Source: Chryseobacterium sp. R2A-55 (GTDB taxonomy: Bacteria > Bacteroidota > Bacteroidia > Flavobacteriales > Weeksellaceae). From it: a stretch of 60,801 bases of DNA. The position numbers were made by a program, and so were the translations under genes. The DNA lies in the NCBI RefSeq assembly GCF_021401085.1, contig NZ_JACBFP010000014.1, positions 1-60,801 of the forward strand, read 5' to 3'. This document shows positions 16,681 through 24,837 of this stretch, in pieces (the stretch's first letter is position 1; each line of letters starts with the position of its first letter). The notes under the pieces are model-generated. The model was given only the letters and a program-made list of their open reading frames with translations, was not told the DNA's origin and searched no databases.

Positions 16681-16766
16681 AAAACTGCATTAAATCAAGA
16701 TCTTAGCATCAAGTCAAAGATTCCAAAAAAATCATTAAATTTAATAGCGAAAAAATTAAACAAAAA

Positions 16767-17471
16767 ATGATCGATAAGAGAGTAAAAAACGCCGAAGAAG
16801 CCATCGCAGATATCAAAGACGGACAAACGCTCATGCTGGGTGGTTTTGGACTTTGCGGTATTCCTGAAAATTGCATCAACGCATTGGTAGCCAAGGAATT
16901 GAAGAATCTTACCTGTATTTCCAACAACGCCGGAGTTGACGATTTCGGACTAGGATTATTGTTGAAAAAACATCAGATCAAGAAAATGATCGCTTCCTAC
17001 GTGGGCGAAAACGCTGAATTCGAAAGGCAGATGCTCACCGGCGAAATGGAAGTGGAACTCACACCGCAGGGAACTTTAGCAGAAAAATGCCGCGCCGCAC
17101 AAGCCGGAATCCCTGCATTCTACACCCCAACAGGTTACGGAACTGAAGTCGCGGAAGGTAAAGAAGCCAGAGAATTCCATGGTAAAATGCATATATTGGA
17201 ACATGCTTTTGATGCCGATTTCTCCATCGTAAAAGCATGGAAAGGTGACTACACCGGAAATTTGATCTTCAAAGGAACTGCAAGAAATTTTAACCTTCCA
17301 ATGGCCGGAGCTGCAAAAATCACCATAGCTGAAGTGGAGGAACTAGTGGAACCAGGCGAACTGGATCCAAACGAAATCCACATTCCAGGAATTATGGTTC
17401 AGCGAATTTTCCAGGGTGAAAAATATGAGAAACGAATCGAGCGTGTAACCACAAGAAAAAGAGCAGAATAA
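16767..17471 (+). CDS. scoA: 3-oxoacid CoA-transferase subunit A
   Basis: A 234-residue alpha subunit of a succinyl-CoA:3-ketoacid CoA-transferase. It carries the N-terminal [13 protein letters not shown] motif and the long GxGxN-type CoA-binding region. With subunit B it moves CoA from succinyl-CoA to acetoacetate or a related 3-oxoacid in ketone or amino-acid catabolism. Its stop and the subunit B start overlap (TAATG), showing translational coupling. An AtoDA-type acetate CoA-transferase is the alternative. Confidence 0.93.
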   Translation: MIDKRVKNAEEAIADIKDGQTLMLGGFGLCGIPENCINALVAKELKNLTCISNNAGVDDFGLGLLLKKHQIKKMIASYVGENAEFERQMLTGEMEVELTPQGTLAEKCRAAQAGIPAFYTPTGYGTEVAEGKEAREFHGKMHILEHAFDADFSIVKAWKGDYTGNLIFKGTARNFNLPMAGAAKITIAEVEELVEPGELDPNEIHIPGIMVQRIFQGEKYEKRIERVTTRKRAE

Positions 17472-18124
17472 TGTTAACAAAAGAACAAATCGCGCAGCGA
17501 ATTTCAAAAGAAGTCAAAGACCGTTACTATGTAAACCTCGGTATCGGAATTCCGACCCTGGTCGCAAACTATATCCCAGAAAACCTCTCAGTAGAGTTTC
17601 AAAGTGAAAACGGAATCCTTGGAATGGGGCCATTTCCTTACGAAGGTGAGGAAGATGCCGATCTCATTAATGCCGGAAAACAAACCATTACTTCACTTCC
17701 GGGAGCATCTTTTTTCGATTCTGCATTTAGTTTTGGGATGATCAGAAGCCAAAAAGTGGACTTAACTATTTTAGGCGCCATGGAGGTTTCAGAGCACGGC
17801 GATATTGCAAGCTGGAAAATTCCGGGAAAAATGGTGAAAGGAATGGGCGGAGCAATGGATTTGGTGGCTTCAGCACAAAACATTATCGTCGCAATGATGC
17901 ATACCAATAAAGCAGGGGAGAGCAAAGTGTTGAAAAGCTGTACACTACCATTGACAGGGGTGAGATGCGTAAAAAAAATTGTTTCAGATTTGGCAGTCAT
18001 GGAGGTAACCGAAAACGGACTGAAGCTTTTGGAAAGAGCACCGGGAGTTTCAGTGGAAGAGATCATCAAAGCAACGGAAGCAGAATTAATTATTCAGGGA
18101 GAGATTCCTGAAATGCAGCTATAG
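17471..18124 (+). CDS. scoB: 3-oxoacid CoA-transferase subunit B
   Basis: A 217-residue beta subunit carrying the catalytic glutamate E46 in QSENGILGMG, which forms the glutamyl-CoA thioester intermediate. The NLGIGIPTLVANYIP motif upstream is also typical. Coupled to subunit A by a 1-nt start/stop overlap and followed by a terminator, so the two genes form a closed operon. It acts in the cytosol as a heteromer with subunit A. Confidence 0.94.
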   Translation: MLTKEQIAQRISKEVKDRYYVNLGIGIPTLVANYIPENLSVEFQSENGILGMGPFPYEGEEDADLINAGKQTITSLPGASFFDSAFSFGMIRSQKVDLTILGAMEVSEHGDIASWKIPGKMVKGMGGAMDLVASAQNIIVAMMHTNKAGESKVLKSCTLPLTGVRCVKKIVSDLAVMEVTENGLKLLERAPGVSVEEIIKATEAELIIQGEIPEMQL

Positions 18125-18149
18125 AAACAATCAAATCAAAATATATCCG

Positions 18150-18184
18150 ATCCTTCTCAATTTTTTTGGGAAGGATTTTTTCTT
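18150..18184 (+). terminator. terminator of the CoA-transferase operon
   Basis: ATCCTTCTCA/TGGGAAGGAT hairpin (one G-U pair) followed by a T-rich tail, about 25 nt after the stop. Confidence 0.85.
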
Positions 18185-18296
18185 TTTTCCGAAATTGTCT
18201 TAAGATAAAAAATAACCCGAAAGTGGTATTGTATAGTACTGAATCTTATGCGAATTTTGTTTTGTTGTAATAATATGATCACTAAAAATTTAAATT

Positions 18297-18620
18297 ATGA
18301 AAAAAGTATTTTTTTTGCTGTCCATTATTTTTATCGTTTCGATGGTGAATGTCAGCTGTTTTGAAGACCTTTTCGGCAGAGATGATGAAGAAGTAAGTGC
18401 TCCTACTTCCACACAACTTCCGGGATATAATTTTACCTTTACTTGTCCTGCCGGATCCTCAAACACTGTTCCAATCCCAGCTGGAACCGCAAAATGTCAG
18501 AAGGCATATGAGTATTTCGCTAAAGTTTACGGCTGTAATGAGGCTGATTATTTTAATGCAGCTAACTGCAAAATGTGCAATGATTGTGGCATTGCAAATT
18601 ATTGCACGGTCTGTAAATAG
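18297..18620 (+). CDS. small cysteine-rich exported protein of unknown function
   Basis: A 107-residue protein not recognised by name. The N-terminal hydrophobic stretch ends MVNVSC, which could be a lipoprotein site though the -3 residue is unusual. The mature part has seven further cysteines, with a C-terminal cluster NCKMCNDCGIANYCTVCK containing CxxC spacings. Disulfides in the envelope or metal binding are both possible. It is followed by a strong terminator and is a single-gene unit. Confidence 0.75.
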   Translation: MKKVFFLLSIIFIVSMVNVSCFEDLFGRDDEEVSAPTSTQLPGYNFTFTCPAGSSNTVPIPAGTAKCQKAYEYFAKVYGCNEADYFNAANCKMCNDCGIANYCTVCK

Positions 18621-18655
18621 TGGAATTCACGAAATACCAAATCAAAATACAGAGT

Positions 18656-18692
18656 AATCCTTTCCAATTATTTGGAGAGGATTTTTTTTTTT
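18656..18692 (+). terminator. terminator of the Cys-rich protein gene
   Basis: AATCCTTTCCAA/TTGGAGAGGATT hairpin (one wobble pair) with a run of about eleven T. Confidence 0.9.
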
Positions 18693-18701
18693 GAAATTTT
18701 C

Positions 18702-18731
18702 TTGTCAGATCAGATAATTGTTATATCTTTA
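18702..18731 (+). promoter_or_regulatory. promoter of the SPFH gene (TTG-N19-TATCTTTA)
   Basis: TTG at 18702-18704 and TATCTTTA at 18724-18731, 19 nt apart, one mismatch from the -7 consensus. Predicted leader is about 30 nt. Confidence 0.55.
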
Positions 18732-18766
18732 TGATATCAAAATAATATCAATTAAAAAATAGAATC

Positions 18767-19633
18767 ATGGAAAAAATCTTGAAACCAATGTCGGGATATC
18801 TCGCTTTAGTAATCTGCTTATTGCTTTTCGTGGCGGGGTTGTATTTCTTTATTAATGGAGTGGATCAAAACGCAACATTCGTTATTTTAGGAATTATATG
18901 CTTTGTTGCATTTGCCTTTTTTATAAAAGGTTTGATGATCATTAATCCGAATCACTCCCGAGTTCTTACATTTTTTGGAAAATATGTCGGCTCGGTGAAG
19001 GAAAATGGGTTGTTTTTCATCAACCCGTTTTACAGCTCGCTGAAAATTTCGCTGCGATCTGAAAACTTACAGGGGCAGACTTTAAAGGTGAACGACAAGA
19101 TGGGAAACCCGATTGAAATTGGAGTCGTAATCGTGTGGAAAGTTGGCGATACTTACAAAGCCGCGTTTGATGTGGAGCGCTATATCGATTTCGTGAAAAT
19201 GCAGAGCGAAGCGGCGGTTCGTCATTTGGCGATGAGTTTCCCTTATGACAATTTGGAAGACGATCACGCACCAATCACCTTAAGGGAAGGCGGTGAAAAA
19301 ATCAATCAAATCTTGGAGAATGAATTGACAGAACGACTCAATAAAGCGGGAATTGTGATCCAAGAAGCCAGAATATCACATCTTGCATATGCATCTGAAA
19401 TAGCGGGAGCAATGCTTCAAAGACAGCAAGCAACTGCGATTGTAGCGGCCAGAATCAAAATTGTGGAAGGTGCAGTCGGAATGGTAGATTTGGCTCTGAA
19501 AAAATTATCCCAGGAAAACATTGTGGAACTCGATGATGAGAGAAAGGCCGCGATGGTTTCCAACTTGATGGTCGTTCTTTGCGGTGAAAAAGCGGCGCAA
19601 CCCATTTTGAACACAGGAACTTTGTATAATTAA
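18767..19633 (+). CDS. SPFH (band 7/stomatin-like) membrane protein
   Basis: A 288-residue protein with two hydrophobic segments near the N terminus (about 12-31 and 36-55) followed by an SPFH domain (GLFFINPF... through EARISHLAYASEIAGAML) and a helical, Glu/Lys-rich tail. SPFH proteins oligomerise on membranes and organise microdomains or partner proteases. No NfeD partner is adjacent; instead a small ribbon-helix-helix gene follows on the same strand after 121 nt. Confidence 0.9.
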   Translation: MEKILKPMSGYLALVICLLLFVAGLYFFINGVDQNATFVILGIICFVAFAFFIKGLMIINPNHSRVLTFFGKYVGSVKENGLFFINPFYSSLKISLRSENLQGQTLKVNDKMGNPIEIGVVIVWKVGDTYKAAFDVERYIDFVKMQSEAAVRHLAMSFPYDNLEDDHAPITLREGGEKINQILENELTERLNKAGIVIQEARISHLAYASEIAGAMLQRQQATAIVAARIKIVEGAVGMVDLALKKLSQENIVELDDERKAAMVSNLMVVLCGEKAAQPILNTGTLYN

Positions 19634-19754
19634 TAAATAATAGGGAAGAAGTGAGAATTCGGTGATCGCAAATTTGGAAATTTTTAATTTATTTTAAAAT
19701 GTTTGCAGCTCCAAATTAATTTTCAAATCTTCATGCCTAATTAAATAGAACATT

Positions 19755-19937
19755 TTGGCAAAAAAAAGTTTTGTTTTACGGATTGACGAATCTACTTTCA
19801 AACTTTTGGAAAAGTGGGCAAATGATGAATTTCGCTCTGTAAATGGGCAAATCGAGTATCTTTTGCATGAAAACCTTGTAAGCTCCGGAAGAAAAAAGAA
19901 AGAAGTTCCAAAACAGGAACCCAAGAAAGAAAAATAA
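19755..19937 (+). CDS. Arc-type ribbon-helix-helix protein, TTG start
   Basis: A 60-residue basic protein starting at TTG: MAKKSFVLRIDESTFKLLEK, with a beta strand (SFVLRID) and two helices (KLLEKWANDEF and VNGQIEYLLHENL) as in Arc/MetJ RHH repressors, then a Lys-rich tail. TTG is the only start that keeps the beta strand intact. It probably dimerises and binds DNA; its target is unknown. It lies between the SPFH gene and a strong terminator, suggesting co-transcription with SPFH. Confidence 0.75.
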   Translation: MAKKSFVLRIDESTFKLLEKWANDEFRSVNGQIEYLLHENLVSSGRKKKEVPKQEPKKEK

Positions 19938-19941
19938 TCAA

Positions 19942-19966
19942 CGGCAGGAATCTCCTGCTGTTTTTT
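19942..19966 (+). terminator. terminator after the ribbon-helix-helix gene
   Basis: GGCAGGA-atc-TCCTGCT hairpin followed by TTTTTTG. The next gene (cupin) begins 14 nt beyond the T-tract. Confidence 0.85.
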
Positions 19967-19980
19967 GTTATTTTTGATTC

Positions 19981-20349
19981 ATGAAAAAATACAAAATCCA
20001 AAAATCACCTTTTGTGGTGCCTACCACAGACGGAAAACTTATCGAGGAAATCTGGGGAAATTCTACCGGAAACTCCAATATTTCCATTGCGCACATGGTT
20101 GCGCCAGCAAAATGGAGTGAACCATACCAAACTCCCGAATTTGACGAGTTCACCTATATCATCAAAGGAAAAAAGCAGTTTGAAATCGATGGTGAAATCA
20201 TCACCCTGGAAAAAGGTCAAAGTATTTTGATCGAAAAAGGTGCGCGAATCCGCTATAGTAATCCGTTTTCAGAGGATTGTGAATACCTGGCGATTTGTAT
20301 GCCGGCATTTTCCATGGATTTGGTGAATCGGGATGAAAATAAAGATTAG
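19981..20349 (+). CDS. cupin domain protein
   Basis: A 122-residue single-domain cupin. The second half reads FDEFTYIIKGKKQFEIDGE...LEKGQSILIEKGARIRYSN, the beta-barrel motifs of the cupin fold. The metal-ligand His pattern is not clear, so catalytic activity is uncertain. It may be a sugar-binding or isomerase-like protein. A TATTTTTG element ends four bases before the ATG, so its transcript might be nearly leaderless. Confidence 0.85.
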   Translation: MKKYKIQKSPFVVPTTDGKLIEEIWGNSTGNSNISIAHMVAPAKWSEPYQTPEFDEFTYIIKGKKQFEIDGEIITLEKGQSILIEKGARIRYSNPFSEDCEYLAICMPAFSMDLVNRDENKD

Positions 20350-20571
20350 TTCCTTTCCATCAAAGTTATTCCCTTGTTGGCGACTTCGCGTTCAGTACGT
20401 TCAATTTTCTAATCATATTGCGGAATAGGCATAAACTTAATGCTCGAAATTTTTCGGATATACTGTGGTTATTTTTTCAGACAGATGGCAGTTTCGGTAT
20501 CACCGTCCATTGAGAGGCAGATACAGAATTTGACCCCTAAAATGCTAGTTGCAAAATTTTTGTCCATTCCG
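20350..20571. other. 222-bp gap between convergent genes
   Basis: I see no gene, RNA or clear terminator here. Plus-strand frames entering from this gap are antisense to the HAD gene and look non-coding. Confidence 0.5.
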
Positions 20572-21195
20572 TCAAAATTCCAGTCCCAGATTTCTCAAAT
20601 CAGATTTCAAATTTCCGTTTTCGGTGACGTGCACGGTGGTAAAGCCAAGCGTTTTTGCCACCTCTATATTCTTGGCATTGTCGTCGATGAACACAGATTC
20701 TTCTGCTTTCAAATCATATCTTTTCATCAATACTGCCCAAATTTTTGGATCAGGTTTAATGAGTTTTTCAGCTCCTGAAACTACAATTTTGCCATTAAAA
20801 ATCTTAAAGAAATCATAGTTTTCCAAAGCATAGGGAAAAGTTTCGGCTGACCAATTGGTTAATCCAAAAAGTTCATATCTGGAATTTTGCAGCATGCGCA
20901 GAACTTCTACATTTTTGGGCAGATCACTTCTTAGCATGGTAGTCCAGTTGTCATAGTAAGCACGTATTTCCCTTTCCCATTCAGGGAATTCCGCCACCAG
21001 AATTTCAGTTCCTTCCGCCAAACTTCTTCCGCGGTCCTGTTCGGCGTTCCATTCATCTGTTGCGATATTATTCAGGAAATATTCCATTTTTTCATCATCA
21101 GAAAAATAATCCCGGAAAAAATAGCGTGGATTCCAATCCATCACTACACCACCAAAATCGAAAATCACGTTCTTTATCGCTGGTTCTTTGATCAT
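20572..21195 (-). CDS. HAD family phosphatase (YihX-like)
   Basis: A 207-residue haloacid dehalogenase-like hydrolase. Motif I is FDFGGVV with nucleophile D13; the usual second Asp is Gly, as in YihX/HAD-IA proteins. Motif II is in LFGLTNWSAE, the lysine in LIKPDPKIW and motif IV in ESVFIDDNAKNIE. It is a probable cytosolic sugar-phosphate or nucleotide phosphatase; substrate unknown. It begins 10 nt after the HsdR_N-like gene, so the two are likely co-transcribed. Confidence 0.92.
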   Translation of the reverse strand: MIKEPAIKNVIFDFGGVVMDWNPRYFFRDYFSDDEKMEYFLNNIATDEWNAEQDRGRSLAEGTEILVAEFPEWEREIRAYYDNWTTMLRSDLPKNVEVLRMLQNSRYELFGLTNWSAETFPYALENYDFFKIFNGKIVVSGAEKLIKPDPKIWAVLMKRYDLKAEESVFIDDNAKNIEVAKTLGFTTVHVTENGNLKSDLRNLGLEF

Positions 21196-21205
21196 ATCTT
21201 AAAAT

Positions 21206-21634
21206 TTATGGCACATAAAATTCATATTGATTATCCGAAAATCTGGCAAAAATATGTTGCAAACCATTACTGAGAATAATTTCTTCAGCCCCGATCATGG
21301 AATTGTATCTGGCAGTTTGCTCGAAGGTTTTTTCGGTAAGTCTAATTTGTGGCGCTTTACATTCCACCAAAATCTTCGGCTGGGTTTTTTCGGTGATTAG
21401 CAAGTCGATTCTTTTCGTGGTTCCATGCAGCACAATTTTTTTTTCGAGGATTAAAGAAGAGAGATTTTTCCCTTTTTTCAAATGAAAATAGTGTATCCAA
21501 TGTTGCCGAACCCATTCTTCGGGAGTGAGGTGCAGCCACGATTTTCGGACCAAGTCATAAATAAAAAACTTATCTTTGTCTGTCTTGATTTTAAAGTCAA
21601 AAGTATCCTCAAAGTTAAGTTTCGCGAGCTGCAT
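21206..21634 (-). CDS. HsdR_N-like PD-(D/E)xK domain protein, stand-alone
   Basis: A 142-residue protein matching the type I restriction enzyme R N-terminal domain family (HSDR_N_2). The nuclease core is visible: RIDLLI with D77, then ILVECKAP with E91 and K93, the PD-(D/E)xK arrangement. There is no helicase domain and no hsdM or hsdS nearby, so this is not a restriction system. Such free-standing proteins are common in Bacteroidota; function unknown, possibly DNA maintenance. Its start codon is 2 bp from the divergent holA start. Confidence 0.85.
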   Translation of the reverse strand: MQLAKLNFEDTFDFKIKTDKDKFFIYDLVRKSWLHLTPEEWVRQHWIHYFHLKKGKNLSSLILEKKIVLHGTTKRIDLLITEKTQPKILVECKAPQIRLTEKTFEQTARYNSMIGAEEIILSNGLQHIFARFSDNQYEFYVP

Positions 21635-21636
21635 GT

Positions 21637-22674
21637 ATGAAAGAATTAGATTTAATCCTCAAAAATATTAAAAATAAAGAGTTATTGCCGATTTATTTTT
21701 TCCACGGCGAAGAACCTTTTTTTATGGATGTGGCGGTAAAGTCTTTTGAAAACGATGTTTTGACTGAAGATGAAAAGGCATTCAACCAAACCGTGGTGTA
21801 TGGAAAAGACACCACATACTCCGAAGTGCTGTCTCTGGCGCGGCAATTTCCGATGATGGGCGATAAACAAGTGATTGTCCTCAAGGAAGCACAGGAAATC
21901 AAGCTCACAGAAAAAGAAGCCGAAGCTTTGAAAATCTATGCAGAAAATCCCGTAGATTCAACTATTTTGGTGATCGCGCATAAGTATAAAAAAGTTGATT
22001 CCAGAAAGGCTTTCGCGAAAATTTTGTCTAAGGAAAAAATGCTTTTCCTGAGTGATAAAATGAAGGATTATGAAGTTCCAAAATGGATCGATAGCGAAAT
22101 CAAAAATCTTGGCTTAAAATCAAAACCCAGTATTCCGACTTTGCTTTCAGAATATCTCGGAACGGATTTATCCCGAATTTCCAACGAACTGAACAAACTG
22201 AAAATGATTCTGAAAGACAGTGAAATTCTGGATGAAAAAGTGATTGAAGCGCATATCGGCATCAGCAAAGATTTCAATGTGTTTGAATTAATCAAGGCTT
22301 TGGGAAAAAAAGATGAAGCGGCTGCATTCAAAATTGCGTATTATATTGGAAAAACCCCCAAGCAAAATCCATTTGTAATGATGATCGGAAATCTTTACAA
22401 CTTCTTTTCAAACCTGGTTGTTTTCCACACCATGATCGGTCAAAATCCCCAGGTTGTGGCATCAACGCTTGGAATAAATCCCTATTTTATCAAAGATTAT
22501 ACTGAAGCGGCAAGAAATTATAATCTGAAACACGCTACCCGGATTATCTCCATCTTAAGGGAAATCGATTTGAAAAATAAAGGATTAGGCGCGATCAACA
22601 TGGACGAAAGCGAGCTATTGAAAGAACTGACCTATAAAATTTTGAACGTAGATAAAATTAAGGTAAAGCTGTAA
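21637..22674 (+). CDS. holA: DNA polymerase III subunit delta
   Basis: A 345-residue clamp-loader delta subunit, which opens the beta sliding clamp during replication. N-terminal PIYFFHGEEPFFMD and the central LLSEYLGTDLSRISNELNKL segment are characteristic of HolA. The ATG lies 2 bp from the start of the divergent HsdR_N-like gene, so its promoter must lie inside that gene. It converges with the SixA-type gene, 2 nt separating the two stop codons. Confidence 0.93.
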   Translation: MKELDLILKNIKNKELLPIYFFHGEEPFFMDVAVKSFENDVLTEDEKAFNQTVVYGKDTTYSEVLSLARQFPMMGDKQVIVLKEAQEIKLTEKEAEALKIYAENPVDSTILVIAHKYKKVDSRKAFAKILSKEKMLFLSDKMKDYEVPKWIDSEIKNLGLKSKPSIPTLLSEYLGTDLSRISNELNKLKMILKDSEILDEKVIEAHIGISKDFNVFELIKALGKKDEAAAFKIAYYIGKTPKQNPFVMMIGNLYNFFSNLVVFHTMIGQNPQVVASTLGINPYFIKDYTEAARNYNLKHATRIISILREIDLKNKGLGAINMDESELLKELTYKILNVDKIKVKL

Positions 22675-22676
22675 AT

Positions 22677-23153
22677 CTATATTTTCTTCGGATCATAAAA
22701 GAAAATCAGTTTCTTCTTCGCCTTTTCAAAATCAGACCATGAATCGGTATCCACCTGGAAACCAGCGACTCCGCAAGTTGGAAACATGAAAATATCATCT
22801 GACATCATGTTGGCAAAGTTTGAAATCCCGTTGTTGTGGGAAAACATCGCCACCGAGTCCAAATGATCATCCAGCCCGTAAATTACGGATTCAAAATTGT
22901 GTTCAGACGGATTATAGAGTTTTTGCTCTTGAATGATTTCAATATTAAAGATTTGGTTGAAGATTTTGCAGGTATTTAATGCGCGCACTGCAGGACTCGA
23001 CACAAATTTCTGGATTTCGATATTATTTTCTTTCATGAATCTGGACATCTTCACCGCGTCTTCCCAACCTTTTTCAGCAAGTGGTCTGTCAAAATCTTCT
23101 GTATCTTCGGGCCAGTCGCTTTTTGCATGGCGCACCAAAATAAGTGTCTTCAT
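22677..23153 (-). CDS. SixA-type histidine phosphatase
   Basis: A 158-residue member of the histidine phosphatase superfamily. The catalytic RHG-equivalent is LVRHAKSDW near the N terminus, with the second histidine in AMFSHNNGISNF. RHAKS is characteristic of the SixA group, which removes phosphate from phosphohistidine in E. coli; the target here is unknown. It is a small cytosolic protein and a single-gene unit. Confidence 0.9.
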   Translation of the reverse strand: MKTLILVRHAKSDWPEDTEDFDRPLAEKGWEDAVKMSRFMKENNIEIQKFVSSPAVRALNTCKIFNQIFNIEIIQEQKLYNPSEHNFESVIYGLDDHLDSVAMFSHNNGISNFANMMSDDIFMFPTCGVAGFQVDTDSWSDFEKAKKKLIFFYDPKKI

Positions 23154-23192
23154 CCGTTTTTAAATTTGAAAAAATAAAATTAAATAAAAAAA

Positions 23193-23213
23193 GGAGAAGT
23201 TGGGTCCTTCTCC
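23193..23213 (-). terminator. terminator of the alcohol dehydrogenase gene
   Basis: GGAGAAG/CTTCTCC hairpin followed on the minus strand by TTTTTTTA, 23 nt after the stop. Confidence 0.85.
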
Positions 23214-23236
23214 CTTTAATTAAGAAAATATTAAGA

Positions 23237-24283
23237 TTAATTGAAATTAATGATCACTTTCATCGCTTTCTCTCTTGCCGCATTTCCGAAAACATCATAA
23301 GCCTTCATCATATCTGCAAAATCAAATCGGTGAGAAACCAGTTTTTCAGGTTTCAATTTTTTGCTTTCCACATTTTTCAGGAGCATTGGAGTCGTACTGG
23401 TGCAAACCAATCCGGTGGTGATCGTCACATTTCGAATCCAAAGCTCCTCGATGTGCAGTTCCACAGGTTTCCCGTGAACTCCTACGTTTGCGAGATGAGC
23501 TCCAGGTTTCAAAATTTTCTGGCAAATATCAAATGTTGCTGGAATTCCCACTGCTTCAATGGCTACATCCACACCTTCTGGTCCTGCAATTTTTTTAATA
23601 TTTTCTACCACATTTCCCTCACTACTGTTGACAAGGTCTGTAGCGCCAAAATCTTTCGAAAGATCAAGTCTTTGCTGGTCAAGATCCACCATGATAATTT
23701 TGGCTGGTGCAAAAAACTGAGCAGTCAACAAAGCTGCAAATCCTACAGGACCTGCGCCAATAATGGCCACGGTGTCTCCAGGATTTACTTTTCCGTTCAG
23801 AACTCCGATTTCAAATCCGGTAGGCAAAATATCGCTCAGCATTACTGCGCCTTCCTCATCCACGTCGTTTTTTAGATGGTAAAGCGAATTGTCAGCATGT
23901 GGAATCCGCACATATTCAGCTTGGGTACCATCAATCAGGTGACCCAAAATCCAGCCGCCATCAGTACAGTGTGCATAGAGTTGTTTCTTGCAATTATCGC
24001 ATTTTCCGCAGGAGGTCACGCAGGAAATAAGTACTTTGTCACCTTTCTTAAAATTGCTCACTGCGCTTCCAATTTCTTCCACGATTCCCACGCCTTCGTG
24101 TCCCAGAATTCTTCCGGGAGTCACAGCGGGTACATCTCCTTTCAGGATGTGCAGATCTGTTCCGCAAATGGTTGATTTCACCATTTTCACAATCGCATCG
24201 GTCGGTTGTGTGATCTCCGGCATCTGACATTCTGCCAATTCTTTTTGTCCGGGTCCTTTAAATACTAATGCTTTCATCTCCAT
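23237..24283 (-). CDS. zinc-dependent alcohol dehydrogenase
   Basis: A 348-residue medium-chain dehydrogenase. Catalytic zinc ligands are C40 (TICGTD) and H62-E63 (GHEGVG); the structural zinc cysteines are C92, C95, C98 and C106. The Rossmann dinucleotide site reads AIIGAGPVGFAA, followed by the acidic D of MVDLD, which favours NAD. The start may be the ATG two codons downstream (MKALVFKGPG). Substrate could be short alcohols or formaldehyde-like compounds. Confidence 0.93.
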   Translation of the reverse strand: MEMKALVFKGPGQKELAECQMPEITQPTDAIVKMVKSTICGTDLHILKGDVPAVTPGRILGHEGVGIVEEIGSAVSNFKKGDKVLISCVTSCGKCDNCKKQLYAHCTDGGWILGHLIDGTQAEYVRIPHADNSLYHLKNDVDEEGAVMLSDILPTGFEIGVLNGKVNPGDTVAIIGAGPVGFAALLTAQFFAPAKIIMVDLDQQRLDLSKDFGATDLVNSSEGNVVENIKKIAGPEGVDVAIEAVGIPATFDICQKILKPGAHLANVGVHGKPVELHIEELWIRNVTITTGLVCTSTTPMLLKNVESKKLKPEKLVSHRFDFADMMKAYDVFGNAAREKAMKVIINFN

Positions 24284-24382
24284 CGATTTTTTAAATTATA
24301 CAAATTTTGCTTCATTAAAGTTAGTAAAACTCCATTCGATATGGCTGATTTGCAGATTGATAAATATCATCATTTTCAAAAT

Positions 24383-24414
24383 TTTGTGAGCGAAGACAAA
24401 TATTTGTAAATTTG
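24383..24414 (+). promoter_or_regulatory. ruvX promoter (TTTG-N20-TAAATTTGC)
   Basis: TTTG at 24383-24386 and TAAATTTG at 24407-24414, spaced 20 nt, a full consensus match. The -7 element ends six bases before the preferred ruvX ATG, predicting a nearly leaderless transcript. Confidence 0.75.
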
Positions 24415-24420
24415 CATGCT

Positions 24421-24837
24421 ATGGGAAAAATAATGGCGGTTGATTATGGGAAGAAGCGGTGCGGAATTGCGGTTACCGATGATTTGCAGATCATCGCAAG
24501 TGGATTAGAAACCGTTTCCACGGATGTCATTTTTGATTTTTTGAAAAAATATTTTTCTGAAAATCAGGTGGATTCCGTCGTAATTGGACTTCCTGTAGAT
24601 TTAAAGGGAAATTTGTCTGAGGTGGAAACCGACATTCAAAAATTCATTTTGACATTCAAAATCGAATTTCCGGAGGTGATGGTGCACCGTCTCGATGAAC
24701 GATTTACTTCAAAGATGGCATCATTCTTTATCTCACAAAGCGGAAAGAGTAAAAAGAAAAGGGAAGATAAGGCATTAATCGACAAAGTGAGTGCTACCAT
24801 TATCTTGCAGAATTTTTTAGAGCAAAAACAAAAATGA
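24421..24837 (+). CDS. ruvX: Holliday junction resolvase-like RuvX (YqgF)
   Basis: A 138-residue RNase H-fold nuclease. The N-terminal IMAVDYGKKRCGIAVTDD carries the first catalytic Asp, VIGLPVDLKGN the glycine-rich loop, and RLDERFTSKMA the third motif. It processes pre-16S rRNA ends or Holliday junctions. An upstream in-frame TTG adds three residues but lies inside the -7 element, so the ATG is preferred. It overlaps def by 4 nt (ATGA). Confidence 0.93.
   Translation: MGKIMAVDYGKKRCGIAVTDDLQIIASGLETVSTDVIFDFLKKYFSENQVDSVVIGLPVDLKGNLSEVETDIQKFILTFKIEFPEVMVHRLDERFTSKMASFFISQSGKSKKKREDKALIDKVSATIILQNFLEQKQK

Larger units (their letters stand above)
16331..16766. other. gene-free interval with rplS promoter and interspersed repeat copy A
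   Basis: A 436-bp gap between rplS and the CoA-transferase genes. It holds the rplS promoter and leader at the left, and a GC-richer block at about 16590-16680 that resembles a block near 43.2 kb. A 63-codon minus-strand frame in the left part shows no protein-like features. No RNA gene is recognised. Confidence 0.6.

Noticed and set aside
21206..21634. Type I restriction system
   Set aside because: Only an HsdR_N-like domain is present, with no helicase part and no methylase or specificity gene nearby.
23144..23875. 243-codon plus-strand frame opposite the alcohol dehydrogenase
   Set aside because: It is antisense to a fully conserved enzyme and its translation shows no domain features.
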